A stretch of 64,000 nt of DNA. Source: Magnetospirillum sp902729445. Its GTDB lineage: Bacteria > Pseudomonadota > Alphaproteobacteria > Rhodospirillales > Magnetospirillaceae. The position numbers and the translations under genes are program-made. The DNA is taken from contig NZ_CACVCE010000005.1 of the NCBI RefSeq assembly GCF_902729445.1, positions 1 to 64,000 on the forward strand. Direction: 5' to 3'. Shown here in pieces: positions 48,070-55,749 of the stretch (position 1 is the stretch's first letter; every line of letters begins with the position of its first letter). The notes beneath the pieces are model-generated. The model saw only the letters and a program-made list of their open reading frames with translations. It did no database searches and was not told the DNA's origin.

Positions 48070-48085
48070 AAATAACCGGCGCCCG
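48047..48085 (+). terminator. Possible terminator at the end of the LysR gene
   Basis: An 11-bp perfect inverted repeat (cgggcgccggt/accggcgcccg) spans the stop codon of the LysR gene. It lacks a clear T tract afterwards, so strength is uncertain. Confidence 0.45.
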
Positions 48086-48306
48086 TTCAATCTGTGAGAC
48101 TCATTGAATCTAGGACGTTTTTCGAGATGCTCTCGGGCCGCCGAGGGCATCACCGGCGCCGCCTCGCGTCCGTTTCGCTCCATCGTGTGTGGAATTACAA
48201 CTTTGGTCGTGGTTCACTATCAGTCTGCCTGTGGCAGCCAGCCAGGCTGGGCCGTTTCGATGGTCTTGGGGGCCGACTGGAGTGGGGTGTAAAGGATCGG
48301 TGCTGC

Positions 48307-49356
48307 ATGCGTGGAGGCTGGTTCGTCACATTTCTGCTGGCGCTGACGTTGTCGGCAATCGGGGCTTCCGTGGCTGCTGCGGACAAGCGTCTGCGCGTGC
48401 TGGCTTGGCCCGGATACGCCGATTCCGACTTGGTAAAGGCGTTCGAACAAAGCACCGGGAGCCGTGTCGAGGTTTCGATCGTCGATAACGACGCCCAACT
48501 CTGGGAACGGGTCAACCAGAACGATGGCGGCGATTTCGACGTCTTCGCCGTGAATACCGCCGAGTTGCAGCGTTACCTCGACAAGGGATTGGTGGCGCCC
48601 ATTGACGAAAGCGCGATCCCAAATATCGCCCACCAATTGCCGCGATTTCGCGATATCGCCGAGGTACCTGGCTTGACCCGAGGTGGAAGGCGCCAAGCGG
48701 TGCCCTATACCTATGCCGAGATGGGGCTGATTTATGACCCCGGCCAGGTGGATGCGCCGCCGACCTCCATTGCCTCGCTGTGGGATCCCCGGTACCGGGG
48801 CAAGGTGCTGCTGTACAATGGCGGCAGCCACAATTTCTCATTGGCCGCCCAGATTTTGGGAAACCGGAATGTCTTTCAGCTTCAACAGAGCCAATGGTCC
48901 GATGCGGTCAATCAGTTGATCGACATGCGGCGCAATGCCGGAGCCTATTATACCCAGCCAGAGGAGTCGGCGGCGCTTTTCAGGCAAAAGCATGCGGCGA
49001 TCATGTTTGCCAATTACGGCTCGCAGCAAATCAAGTTGTTGAAATCATCGGGCATCGATGTCGGCTATGCGATCCCCAAAGAGGGCGCGTTGGCCTGGTT
49101 GGATTGCTGGGTGATCGTCGGCAGGGCCCGCGATATCCCCCTTGCCCATCAATGGATCGACTTCATGCTGGGACCCGCCGCCGGGCAGGCATTGCTTGAA
49201 CGCCAAGGTCTCGCCAACACCACATCGCCATCGCCCTTCGTGGCGGATTCTGACCATATCATCTGGCTGGAGCCCGTGGAGAACGTTTCACGCAGGGAAT
49301 TGTTGTGGGAGCGCATCATGGCCGGCTACCGGGCCAGCAAGGTGCTGGTACAATGA
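48307..49356 (+). CDS. Periplasmic spermidine/putrescine-type substrate-binding protein
   Basis: 349 aa from ATG 48307. Signal peptide MRGGWFVTFLLALTLSAIGA. PotD-like SBP fold: LRVLAWPGYADSDLVKAFEQ with TGSRVEVSI, FDVFAVNTAELQRYL, YTYAEMGLIYDP and SIASLWDPRYRGKVLL. It overlaps the diguanylate cyclase gene by ATGA, with no ABC permease or ATPase nearby, so it likely acts as a periplasmic sensor component for the cyclase rather than in uptake (inference). Confidence 0.88.
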   Translation: MRGGWFVTFLLALTLSAIGASVAAADKRLRVLAWPGYADSDLVKAFEQSTGSRVEVSIVDNDAQLWERVNQNDGGDFDVFAVNTAELQRYLDKGLVAPIDESAIPNIAHQLPRFRDIAEVPGLTRGGRRQAVPYTYAEMGLIYDPGQVDAPPTSIASLWDPRYRGKVLLYNGGSHNFSLAAQILGNRNVFQLQQSQWSDAVNQLIDMRRNAGAYYTQPEESAALFRQKHAAIMFANYGSQQIKLLKSSGIDVGYAIPKEGALAWLDCWVIVGRARDIPLAHQWIDFMLGPAAGQALLERQGLANTTSPSPFVADSDHIIWLEPVENVSRRELLWERIMAGYRASKVLVQ

Positions 49357-51068
49357 GTTTTGGCTATGCCGCTCGCCTTGGCTGGGTGCTGACGATATCC
49401 TGCATCCTTATTACCGGAATTATCGGGCTTTATGCCTATCGAGCCAGCAATGACCTGCTGGTCGCCGGCGCCATCGAGGCGCTGTCGGTCAATGCCGTGG
49501 TGATGAAGGACCGCCTGTCAGCTCTGCGTCGCAATGTGGCCCGAGACTTGGGCGTGCTGGCAAATCACCCATCCAGCCGCGCCGTTTTGCAACAAAATCA
49601 GGGCCGCCCGGTCGCTGACGTCGAAGCCTTATTCAAGCTGCTGATGCAGCAAAACCCGTCCTATCTGCAGATTCGCCTTATCACGGAACACGATTTCGGG
49701 CTCGAATTGGTGCGCGTCGATCGAGACCTGGAAGACCTGGTAAGCGTGACCGGCGACGAGCTTCAGGAAAAGGGGCATTTTCTCTATGTCTCGGAAACGC
49801 TGAAGCTAAAGTCTGGCGAGATCTATATTTCGCCGATCGTTATTAATCACGAGCGCGGTTCCCACGCCGGCCTGCACCAGCCCACCTCGACCTTTGCGAC
49901 CCCGGTCGTCGATAACGACGGTCGGGTGCTTGGCGTGATCGTGCTGAACCTTGACCTGAACAATGCGTTCCATGCGCTCACAGCCGATTTGCCCCGCCAT
50001 TTCCGGCACTTCCTGACCAACCAGCTCGGAGATTTTCTGATCCATCCGGATCCGAGCCGGGCCTTCGGGTTCGATCGTGGCCAGCGGATCCTGGTGCAAG
50101 ACGAATTTCCGGCTACGGCGGCGCTGATCGATAGCGCGACAGTCAACAACATCGTGGAGACCCAAACCAACGACTCGGAAGGTCATTCGCTGGTCACGAT
50201 TTTCATTCGGGATACCGATCCGATGTTTTTCGGGGCCAACACGCTGTTCCTTGGCGTGGGCGCCCCCAGGGAACTGGTGCTCGTCAAAGCCGACGAAATG
50301 GGACGGACCATTCTGGTCATCATCGGGGCGATCTCTTTCGGGGGTGTTCTGCTGGCGGTGGCGCTGGCGCGCTATATGACATTGCCCATAAACCGGTTGA
50401 CCGACGCAGTCAGGCACTTCGAGGTCAACCGCGACATTTCCGCCCTGCCAACCGAGCGGACCGATGAACTGGGACAATTGGCGTGTAGCTTCCTGGACAT
50501 GCAAAACAAAATCCGCCAGCAATTCGAGCAGTTGCAAAAAAGCAATGCGGAAATGGAGACCCTGGCGCAGCATGATGCGCTGACCGGTCTATTCAATCGC
50601 AGAAAGCTGGACGAGACGTTGGAATGCGAATTCGCCCGTTCCCAACGATTCGAGAACGCGATATCGGTGATCCTTCTCGATATCGATCATTTCAAATCGG
50701 TCAATGACATCTTTGGCCATCAGGTCGGCGACGCCGTTCTGCGACATTTGTCCGATGAACTTAAGGGACAAATCCGGGAAACCGACATGCTCGGTCGTTG
50801 GGGCGGAGAGGAGTTTCTGATTATTTGTCCCGGAAACGATCTGGACGGCGCGACCATGCTGGCCGAGAAACTGCGTCGGATCGTGCGCGAGTGCGAATTC
50901 CCGATGGTCGGCAGAAGAACGTGCAGCTTTGGCGTCGCAAGCCGCCATCCGGGCGAACGGGAAAATGAACTCATCGCAAGGGCCGACGCCGCCCTTTACC
51001 AGGCCAAGCGTCAAGGTCGCGATCGTGTCGTTCAGGCCAATGGTGCGGAACGAAGGGTGAGTTCGTAG
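49353..51068 (+). CDS. Membrane diguanylate cyclase (Cache-type sensor, HAMP, GGDEF)
   Basis: 571 aa from ATG 49353, overlapping the upstream stop. Membrane helix 1 (about 8-28), periplasmic double-Cache-like sensor (about 35-310), helix 2 (about 318-340), HAMP (about 342-395), GGDEF domain (about 405-565). The active site reads GGEEF (RWGGEEFLI), catalytically competent, preceded by DHFKSVNDIFGHQVGD. An RxxD-type inhibitory site is not obvious. Makes c-di-GMP. The coupled polyamine-type binding protein suggests a spermidine-like or amino-compound signal read through the periplasmic domain (inference). Confidence 0.93.
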   Translation: MSFGYAARLGWVLTISCILITGIIGLYAYRASNDLLVAGAIEALSVNAVVMKDRLSALRRNVARDLGVLANHPSSRAVLQQNQGRPVADVEALFKLLMQQNPSYLQIRLITEHDFGLELVRVDRDLEDLVSVTGDELQEKGHFLYVSETLKLKSGEIYISPIVINHERGSHAGLHQPTSTFATPVVDNDGRVLGVIVLNLDLNNAFHALTADLPRHFRHFLTNQLGDFLIHPDPSRAFGFDRGQRILVQDEFPATAALIDSATVNNIVETQTNDSEGHSLVTIFIRDTDPMFFGANTLFLGVGAPRELVLVKADEMGRTILVIIGAISFGGVLLAVALARYMTLPINRLTDAVRHFEVNRDISALPTERTDELGQLACSFLDMQNKIRQQFEQLQKSNAEMETLAQHDALTGLFNRRKLDETLECEFARSQRFENAISVILLDIDHFKSVNDIFGHQVGDAVLRHLSDELKGQIRETDMLGRWGGEEFLIICPGNDLDGATMLAEKLRRIVRECEFPMVGRRTCSFGVASRHPGERENELIARADAALYQAKRQGRDRVVQANGAERRVSS

Positions 51069-51416
51069 CCCGTGCCAAGGGCACAAGATCGGGCTGTGTC
51101 GGATCAGGGCGTTTGCCTGCCCGCAACCGACCGGACCGGTCCATCACGCCCCTGCGGATCACTCGGTAGCATCGGGCCTGATCTGCAACAAGCCCGATTT
51201 CTTGTCCCACGGAAAAAGAGATCGGCCGGTACCGTGCGGTATCGACCGTAAGCTCAAGTGCTTGAAAAGAAAGGGTGGCGGAGGGAGAGGGATTCGAACC
51301 CTCGGTAGAGGTTTACCCTCTACGACGGTTTAGCAAGGCGCCTGAAACGCGCTTGTTTACAGGGTTTATTGCGGCTGATATCATTTTTGTCCCAGCATTG
51401 TCCCATGGGATTCGCC
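51069..51416. other. Junction stretch: left attachment region of the integrative element
   Basis: About 350 bases without a gene. They hold the left direct repeat with the 3' part of tRNA-Ser (see 51256-51336) and the promoter region of the integrase. Apparent short frames through the tRNA remnant are artefacts. Confidence 0.7.
51256..51336 (-). repeat. attL: 81-bp direct repeat with 3' fragment of tRNA-Ser(GCT)
   Basis: Identical over 81 bp to 62239-62319. It includes the last 61 nt of tRNA-Ser(GCT) (51276-51336 on the minus strand, CCA to anticodon loop), then diverges at exactly the anticodon-loop edge. Similarity continues imperfectly outward to 51202 (vs 62185, about 6 mismatches in the wider 135 bp). 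This marks the left end of the integrated element; the fragment is not a functional tRNA. Confidence 0.92.
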
Positions 51417-52532
51417 ATGCCGCGCATCAGAACCCGCAACGGCCGCCATACCGCCGAAGTCCGCTATAAGGGCGTGGTGATCGCCCAGACCTTTCACAGC
51501 AAGACCGCCGCCGACGTATGGGGCAAAAAGGTCGAGGTCGCCATCGAGGCGGGCAAGTGGCCCGACCCCGACTTGATCCCGCCGCACCTGCGCGGCAAAT
51601 GGGGTCTGGTCGAGGCGGAGGCCGCCCCCATCGACGACAGCCAACCGCACCCCGGCTGGACCTTGGACCAGGCGTTGGACCATTACCTGCGCACGGTGAC
51701 CGAGGGCAAGAAGGGCTATCAGCAGGAAAAGACCCGCATCGCCTGGTGGCGCCGCCAGGACTTGGCGGCCAAGCGCCTGGACGAGGTGACGCCCGAAGAC
51801 ATTCAGGCCCATGTCGGCCGCCGCATGGCCGAGGGCCGGGCCAGCAGCACGGTCAGGAACGAGGTGTTCCTGATCTCGGGCCTGTACGAGGTGGCGCGCG
51901 AACGCCCGACCCAGAACGGCTGGGGCCTGACCGACCTGGTCAACCCGGCTCCCCTCGTCCGCCTGCCCGAACCGCCGGCCCCGCGCAAGCGCCGGTTGGA
52001 GGACGCCGAACACGACGACGGCCAAGGCGAGGAGGTCCGCATGCTAGACGCGGTACGGGCCGGCGCCGATGGCGAGGAAATGGCCCTGGTGTGCATCCTG
52101 GCCTTGGATACCGGCATGCGGCTGTCCGAATTGCTGGACATCCGCGTCGGCCAGATCAAGCGCACCCGTGGTGGCCGCTATATCCAACGCCCCGATTCCA
52201 AGAACGGCCACGCCCGCAAGGTGGTCCTGACCAGCCGCGCCGCCGCGACCCTGGACACCCTGCTGGCCGCCCTGCCCAAAGACGCCGCCAAAGATCGCCG
52301 CCTGTTCACCCTGGATGCCAACCAGGTCGATTACCGTTGGCGCTCCGCCCGCAAGGCGGCCGGCGTGATCGGGTTGCATTTCCACGATTTGCGCCACGAG
52401 GGGCTTTCCCGCATGGCCGAGAAGGGGCTGACCATCGGCGAGTTGGCCGAGCAGTCCGGGCATCGGACGGCGCAGGTGTTGCTACGTTACGTGAATGCGA
52501 AGGTGTCGGAGGTGGCGAAGAAGCTGGGGTGA
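51417..52532 (+). CDS. Tyrosine-type site-specific integrase
   Basis: 371 aa from ATG 51417 (MPRIRTRNGRHTAEV); ATG 51405 would add four residues. N-terminal Arm-type DNA-binding region (RNGRHTAEVRYKGVVIAQTF), SAM-like core-binding domain, C-terminal catalytic domain. Catalytic residues: Arg in TGMRLSELL, His-x-x-Arg in HFHDLRHEGLSRM, His in SGHRTAQ, and nucleophile Tyr in LLRYVNAK. It recombines the element into tRNA-Ser(GCT). It lies 81 bp from attL. Confidence 0.95.
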   Translation: MPRIRTRNGRHTAEVRYKGVVIAQTFHSKTAADVWGKKVEVAIEAGKWPDPDLIPPHLRGKWGLVEAEAAPIDDSQPHPGWTLDQALDHYLRTVTEGKKGYQQEKTRIAWWRRQDLAAKRLDEVTPEDIQAHVGRRMAEGRASSTVRNEVFLISGLYEVARERPTQNGWGLTDLVNPAPLVRLPEPPAPRKRRLEDAEHDDGQGEEVRMLDAVRAGADGEEMALVCILALDTGMRLSELLDIRVGQIKRTRGGRYIQRPDSKNGHARKVVLTSRAAATLDTLLAALPKDAAKDRRLFTLDANQVDYRWRSARKAAGVIGLHFHDLRHEGLSRMAEKGLTIGELAEQSGHRTAQVLLRYVNAKVSEVAKKLG

Positions 52533-52929
52533 GGGGGCTGGATCGCGGCTAGATCGGCTGTAATGCAGTCGTGAATGAGCCCGAAGGGGACTGGCAGGTT
52601 TTGGGAAAACGTGTAGAACAGCAGTCGGTCCTTTGATGCCTCTGGCAGTGATCTGCGTGCATGGCCTGTGCTCGACTTCGCACGGGCTTAAGGAGCCGGA
52701 AGGGGCGCGCCGTATACAAGCTATGTCAGTCCTAGGCCGACGAGGTGGCCAAGGCAAACGCCGGCTCCTCAATCTCTTCAGCTTTACGAGCAATTTCCAC
52801 AAGGCTGCGCCCGACCGGAGAATATAGAGATTGGCGCGCTACTTTAACTGACCTATCATTGCGGACTTCGCGGCCATCCTAACTGCCACTATCTCTGCGG
52901 CGATACGGCACGGTTGCGACGGAGGGAGC
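52533..52929. other. Gap between integrase and cargo operon
   Basis: About 400 bases without a convincing gene. The right half is AT-richer than its surroundings and probably holds the promoter and leader of the cargo operon (GGAGGGA RBS just before 52930). No clear palindromic operator is seen. Confidence 0.5.
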
Positions 52930-54066
52930 ATGGAAACAGCGATCGCCAGACAGATTAGCCGGTGCGCGCGCGAGCAGGAGATACCAACTGTTGCGCTCCG
53001 GCGGATAGAGCCGCTGACCGAGGCAATCGCGCGATTTCCATCGACCCGTTACTACGGCAGCAAGCGTAGATTGTTGGGTTGGATGTACGGGCATCTTGCC
53101 GGATTACGCTTTGAAACCGTACTCGACGCCTTCGGCGGAACTGGTTCTGTTTCGTTGCTGTTTAAGGCAATGCGCAAGCAAGTTACCTATCATGATGGTA
53201 TGCGCTTCAACGAGGATGTTGCACAAACTTTGCTTGCGGATGATCTGGCGTTTGCCCGCACTGAGCTTGAATCGTTACTGGCAAGCGTTAGTCCATGCAC
53301 CGCAACAATAGCGCGCCGGTTTGACGGGGTATTCTTTACAGCCGCAGAAAATTGCTGGCTCGACGGGTTTATCGAGGCCCTCGCGGAAGCAGCGCTGAGC
53401 GCCAAGTATGTCGCGCTATCGCGCTATTTGCTCTACCAGGCATGCCTCAAGAAGCGTCCATTCAATCTGTTCCACCGCGCCAATCTAGGCCTGCGGACAA
53501 GAAGCGGTGTGAAGCGTAGCTTCGGTAATGCCGTGACCTGGGAGCGTAGTTTTGCGGATCACATGGTTCAGGCCTATGACGAATTGGCCCGGCTAGCGTT
53601 ACCGCGCACGCGTTGTGCAAGCATTCTACCGGCAAGTGATCCAAATCTGATTTCACCAGGCTATGACCTTGTGTATGTCGATCCTCCATATATCAATCGC
53701 GAACAGCGCTATAATCGCGATGATTACTGGCGTCGCTACCATTTTCTTGAGGGACTGGCATGCTACCAGAACTGGGAAGAACAGATCGATCCCGCTTCTG
53801 AGATCGGGCTTTTTCCGGCCCCTGACTGGTTCGGAGAATGGGGGCGCATCGGCGCGTTCAAGGATCGGTTGTTCTCGTTCGTCGATGCGCATCGACGTTC
53901 GATCGTAGTTTTGTCCTATGTCTCGGGCGCGCATCCATCCGAGGCAGAAATAAAAGCTCATTTTGAGGACAGATTTTCCGAGGTATCAGTGCATTCTGCG
54001 CCTCATCACCACGCATTAAGCAAATCGCGCAAGCGAGAGCTCCTTTTTATCGGGCGACCTAAATGA
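52930..54066 (+). CDS. D12-class N6-adenine DNA methyltransferase
   Basis: 378 aa, first gene of the cargo operon. SAM-binding motif I is LDAFGGTGSVSLLF and motif IV is YVDPPYINREQRYN followed by YHFLEGL, as in D12-class (Dam-like) adenine methylases. STRYYGSKRRLLGWM matches the N-terminal (K/R)YxGSK-type motif. The catalytic DPPY is intact. No partner restriction endonuclease is recognised beside it. It overlaps the next gene by ATGA. Base use is less GC-biased than the chromosome, suggesting foreign origin. Confidence 0.88.
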   Translation: METAIARQISRCAREQEIPTVALRRIEPLTEAIARFPSTRYYGSKRRLLGWMYGHLAGLRFETVLDAFGGTGSVSLLFKAMRKQVTYHDGMRFNEDVAQTLLADDLAFARTELESLLASVSPCTATIARRFDGVFFTAAENCWLDGFIEALAEAALSAKYVALSRYLLYQACLKKRPFNLFHRANLGLRTRSGVKRSFGNAVTWERSFADHMVQAYDELARLALPRTRCASILPASDPNLISPGYDLVYVDPPYINREQRYNRDDYWRRYHFLEGLACYQNWEEQIDPASEIGLFPAPDWFGEWGRIGAFKDRLFSFVDAHRRSIVVLSYVSGAHPSEAEIKAHFEDRFSEVSVHSAPHHHALSKSRKRELLFIGRPK

Positions 54067-54773
54067 ACTTGGAAACAGGCGCAACCCGCGTGCCGATCTG
54101 GATTCTTGTGGCCAGCGGGGTGATTATTGTAATAGCAGTACTAGGGTACTGGTATTACAAGGCTGATCCGGCAGAAGCAAAGCTGGTCGGGTTCCTGGGG
54201 GGTGTTGTCACTGGGCTGGTGGTCTATCTCGCGACTTTCCTCTCGGTATTGGGGCCGCTACGCGAACTCGACCGATTTCATCGAATGGGGATCAGGGGGT
54301 TGCTCGCCAACCGACATGACAAACTCTATTATCGGAGCCTAGTGAAGAAAAGCCGACAACGGGTCGATGTCATGGGGGCCTCGTGTAATCGTTTTGTGCG
54401 CGATTTCCTGGACCCCGATGCTGACGATAAAGTTCTGGTCGATGCGCTCAGCAAGCATAATCAGCTTCGCGTCCGGCTGATGATCCCCGATGACGAGCAT
54501 ATGACCGATGAGGCACGCGATATCGTCAAGCACATGCTACCGGGTATTAATAAATTGCGCATGAGCTTCGGTGATCGTGTCGAGGTGCGGCGGTTCAATG
54601 ATCGCGCACGGCACAGCTTCGTGCTAGTCGATGGCGACCTCATAGCGGGACCGGTGTTCGACGGCGACCGCAGTCGCCATGCGCCTGCCGTGCATGTCGC
54701 GCTTGAGACGCTGTTCGGACAGAAGTACAGCGCCTACTTCGACGAGTTGTGGCGTGCTTCGCCCACTGCGTAG
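54063..54773 (+). CDS. Membrane-anchored PLD-superfamily-like protein
   Basis: 236 aa. Two N-terminal membrane helices (about 11-30 and 42-65), then a cytoplasmic domain (about 90-230) with phospholipase-D-like layout (RVDVMGASCNRFVRDFL, LRVRLMIPDDEHM, VEVRRFNDRARHSFVLVDGD). The usual HxK(x4)D motif reads HSFVLVD: His and Asp remain but Lys is replaced by Phe, so it may be a degenerate, binding-only member. Membrane location plus a nucleotide-linked operon suggest an effector role (inference). Identity moderate. Confidence 0.6.
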   Translation: MNLETGATRVPIWILVASGVIIVIAVLGYWYYKADPAEAKLVGFLGGVVTGLVVYLATFLSVLGPLRELDRFHRMGIRGLLANRHDKLYYRSLVKKSRQRVDVMGASCNRFVRDFLDPDADDKVLVDALSKHNQLRVRLMIPDDEHMTDEARDIVKHMLPGINKLRMSFGDRVEVRRFNDRARHSFVLVDGDLIAGPVFDGDRSRHAPAVHVALETLFGQKYSAYFDELWRASPTA

Positions 54774-54774
54774 C

Positions 54775-55749
54775 GTGATTATCCGAGTTCGCCCGCGTGT
54801 TCATATCGGCCTTCTGTCGATGCACGCAGGCGCACCGCGGATGAACGGAGGGATCGGCTTTTCCGTCGAGGCGCCGCTGGCACGGCTTGATATAAGCGCG
54901 GCAGATCGGACTGCTATCTGCGATAGCCGCCCAGTCCCAATGGGCGCGGATGAACAGGCGCAACTCATCAAGGGGATCTCGCATTTCGCCGACATGCATA
55001 AAATCGTGCAAGGGGTCCATATCGAGATCACTGGAGCGATGCGTACACATGTGGGGATGGGGTCGGCGACTGCGCTGCGCCTCGGATCGATTGAAGGATT
55101 AGCGAAACTAAATGGCCTGCAGCTTCCCCGCGATGCGCTGATTAAGGCCTCAGGGCGCGGCGGCACATCTGGAATCGGGATCAATAGCTATTTCGAGGGC
55201 GGGATGATCTGCGACCTCGGCCGCGCTGCCGATGGTGCACGTCACGCGCCTTCGTCGATCGTGCTCTCTGCGCATTCGCCACTCGCTTTACCTATGATTG
55301 AAATGCCGCCCTGGCCGATACTATTGTGCATCCCGCGAGCGATTGTGCCAAAGAGCCAAATCGAGGAGATCGCGTTTTTCTCTCGTACCGCGCCGCTGCC
55401 AGCGCCAGCAAGCTTCAAAGCCTGTTATATCGCACTGTTCGGCATTTATGCAGCAGTTCGCGAGCGCAACTATACAGCATTCTGCGATGGAATAGACGCG
55501 ATGCAGGATACCGACTGGAAGCGTGCCGAACGTGCAGAATATGGTGACACGCTTGCCGGGGTCTCGACCGTGTTGCGAGCGAACGGCGCGGATTGTGTCG
55601 GTATGTCGAGCTTGGGCCCAATGCTGTTCTGCTTTGCACCCGCACAGCGGATGGCAGCCTTAGTCGCGGCCGCGCATGTGCTGGATTGCGACAGCTATTT
55701 GACTGTGCCTGCCAATCAAGGACGGGAAGTCATTTACAATGATGCGTGA
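54775..55749 (+). CDS. beta-RFAP synthase-like GHMP-superfamily protein
   Basis: 324 aa from GTG 54775, 1 nt after the upstream stop (MIIRVRPRVHIGLLSMHAGA). GHMP motif 1 region: RMNGGIGFSVEAP. GHMP-type loop: THVGMGSATALRLGSIEGLA. The block SGRGGTSGIGINSYFEGGMI is the signature of beta-ribofuranosylaminobenzene 5'-phosphate (beta-RFAP) synthases, which join PRPP to an aryl acid with CO2 loss to form a C-riboside. GHMP motif 3: GMSSLGPMLFCFAP. There is no methanopterin pathway here, so the true substrate must differ. Overlaps the next gene by 11 nt. Confidence 0.78.
   Translation: MIIRVRPRVHIGLLSMHAGAPRMNGGIGFSVEAPLARLDISAADRTAICDSRPVPMGADEQAQLIKGISHFADMHKIVQGVHIEITGAMRTHVGMGSATALRLGSIEGLAKLNGLQLPRDALIKASGRGGTSGIGINSYFEGGMICDLGRAADGARHAPSSIVLSAHSPLALPMIEMPPWPILLCIPRAIVPKSQIEEIAFFSRTAPLPAPASFKACYIALFGIYAAVRERNYTAFCDGIDAMQDTDWKRAERAEYGDTLAGVSTVLRANGADCVGMSSLGPMLFCFAPAQRMAALVAAAHVLDCDSYLTVPANQGREVIYNDA

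Noticed and set aside
51276..51336. Second functional tRNA-Ser gene at the left end of the element
   Set aside because: Only the 3' part up to the anticodon loop is present; no D-arm or 5' acceptor strand follows.
51275..51469. Short plus-strand frame through the tRNA-Ser fragment (MAEGEGFEPSVEVYPL...)
   Set aside because: Reads through the tRNA T-arm in antisense, a well-known artefact that produces GFEPS-type peptides.
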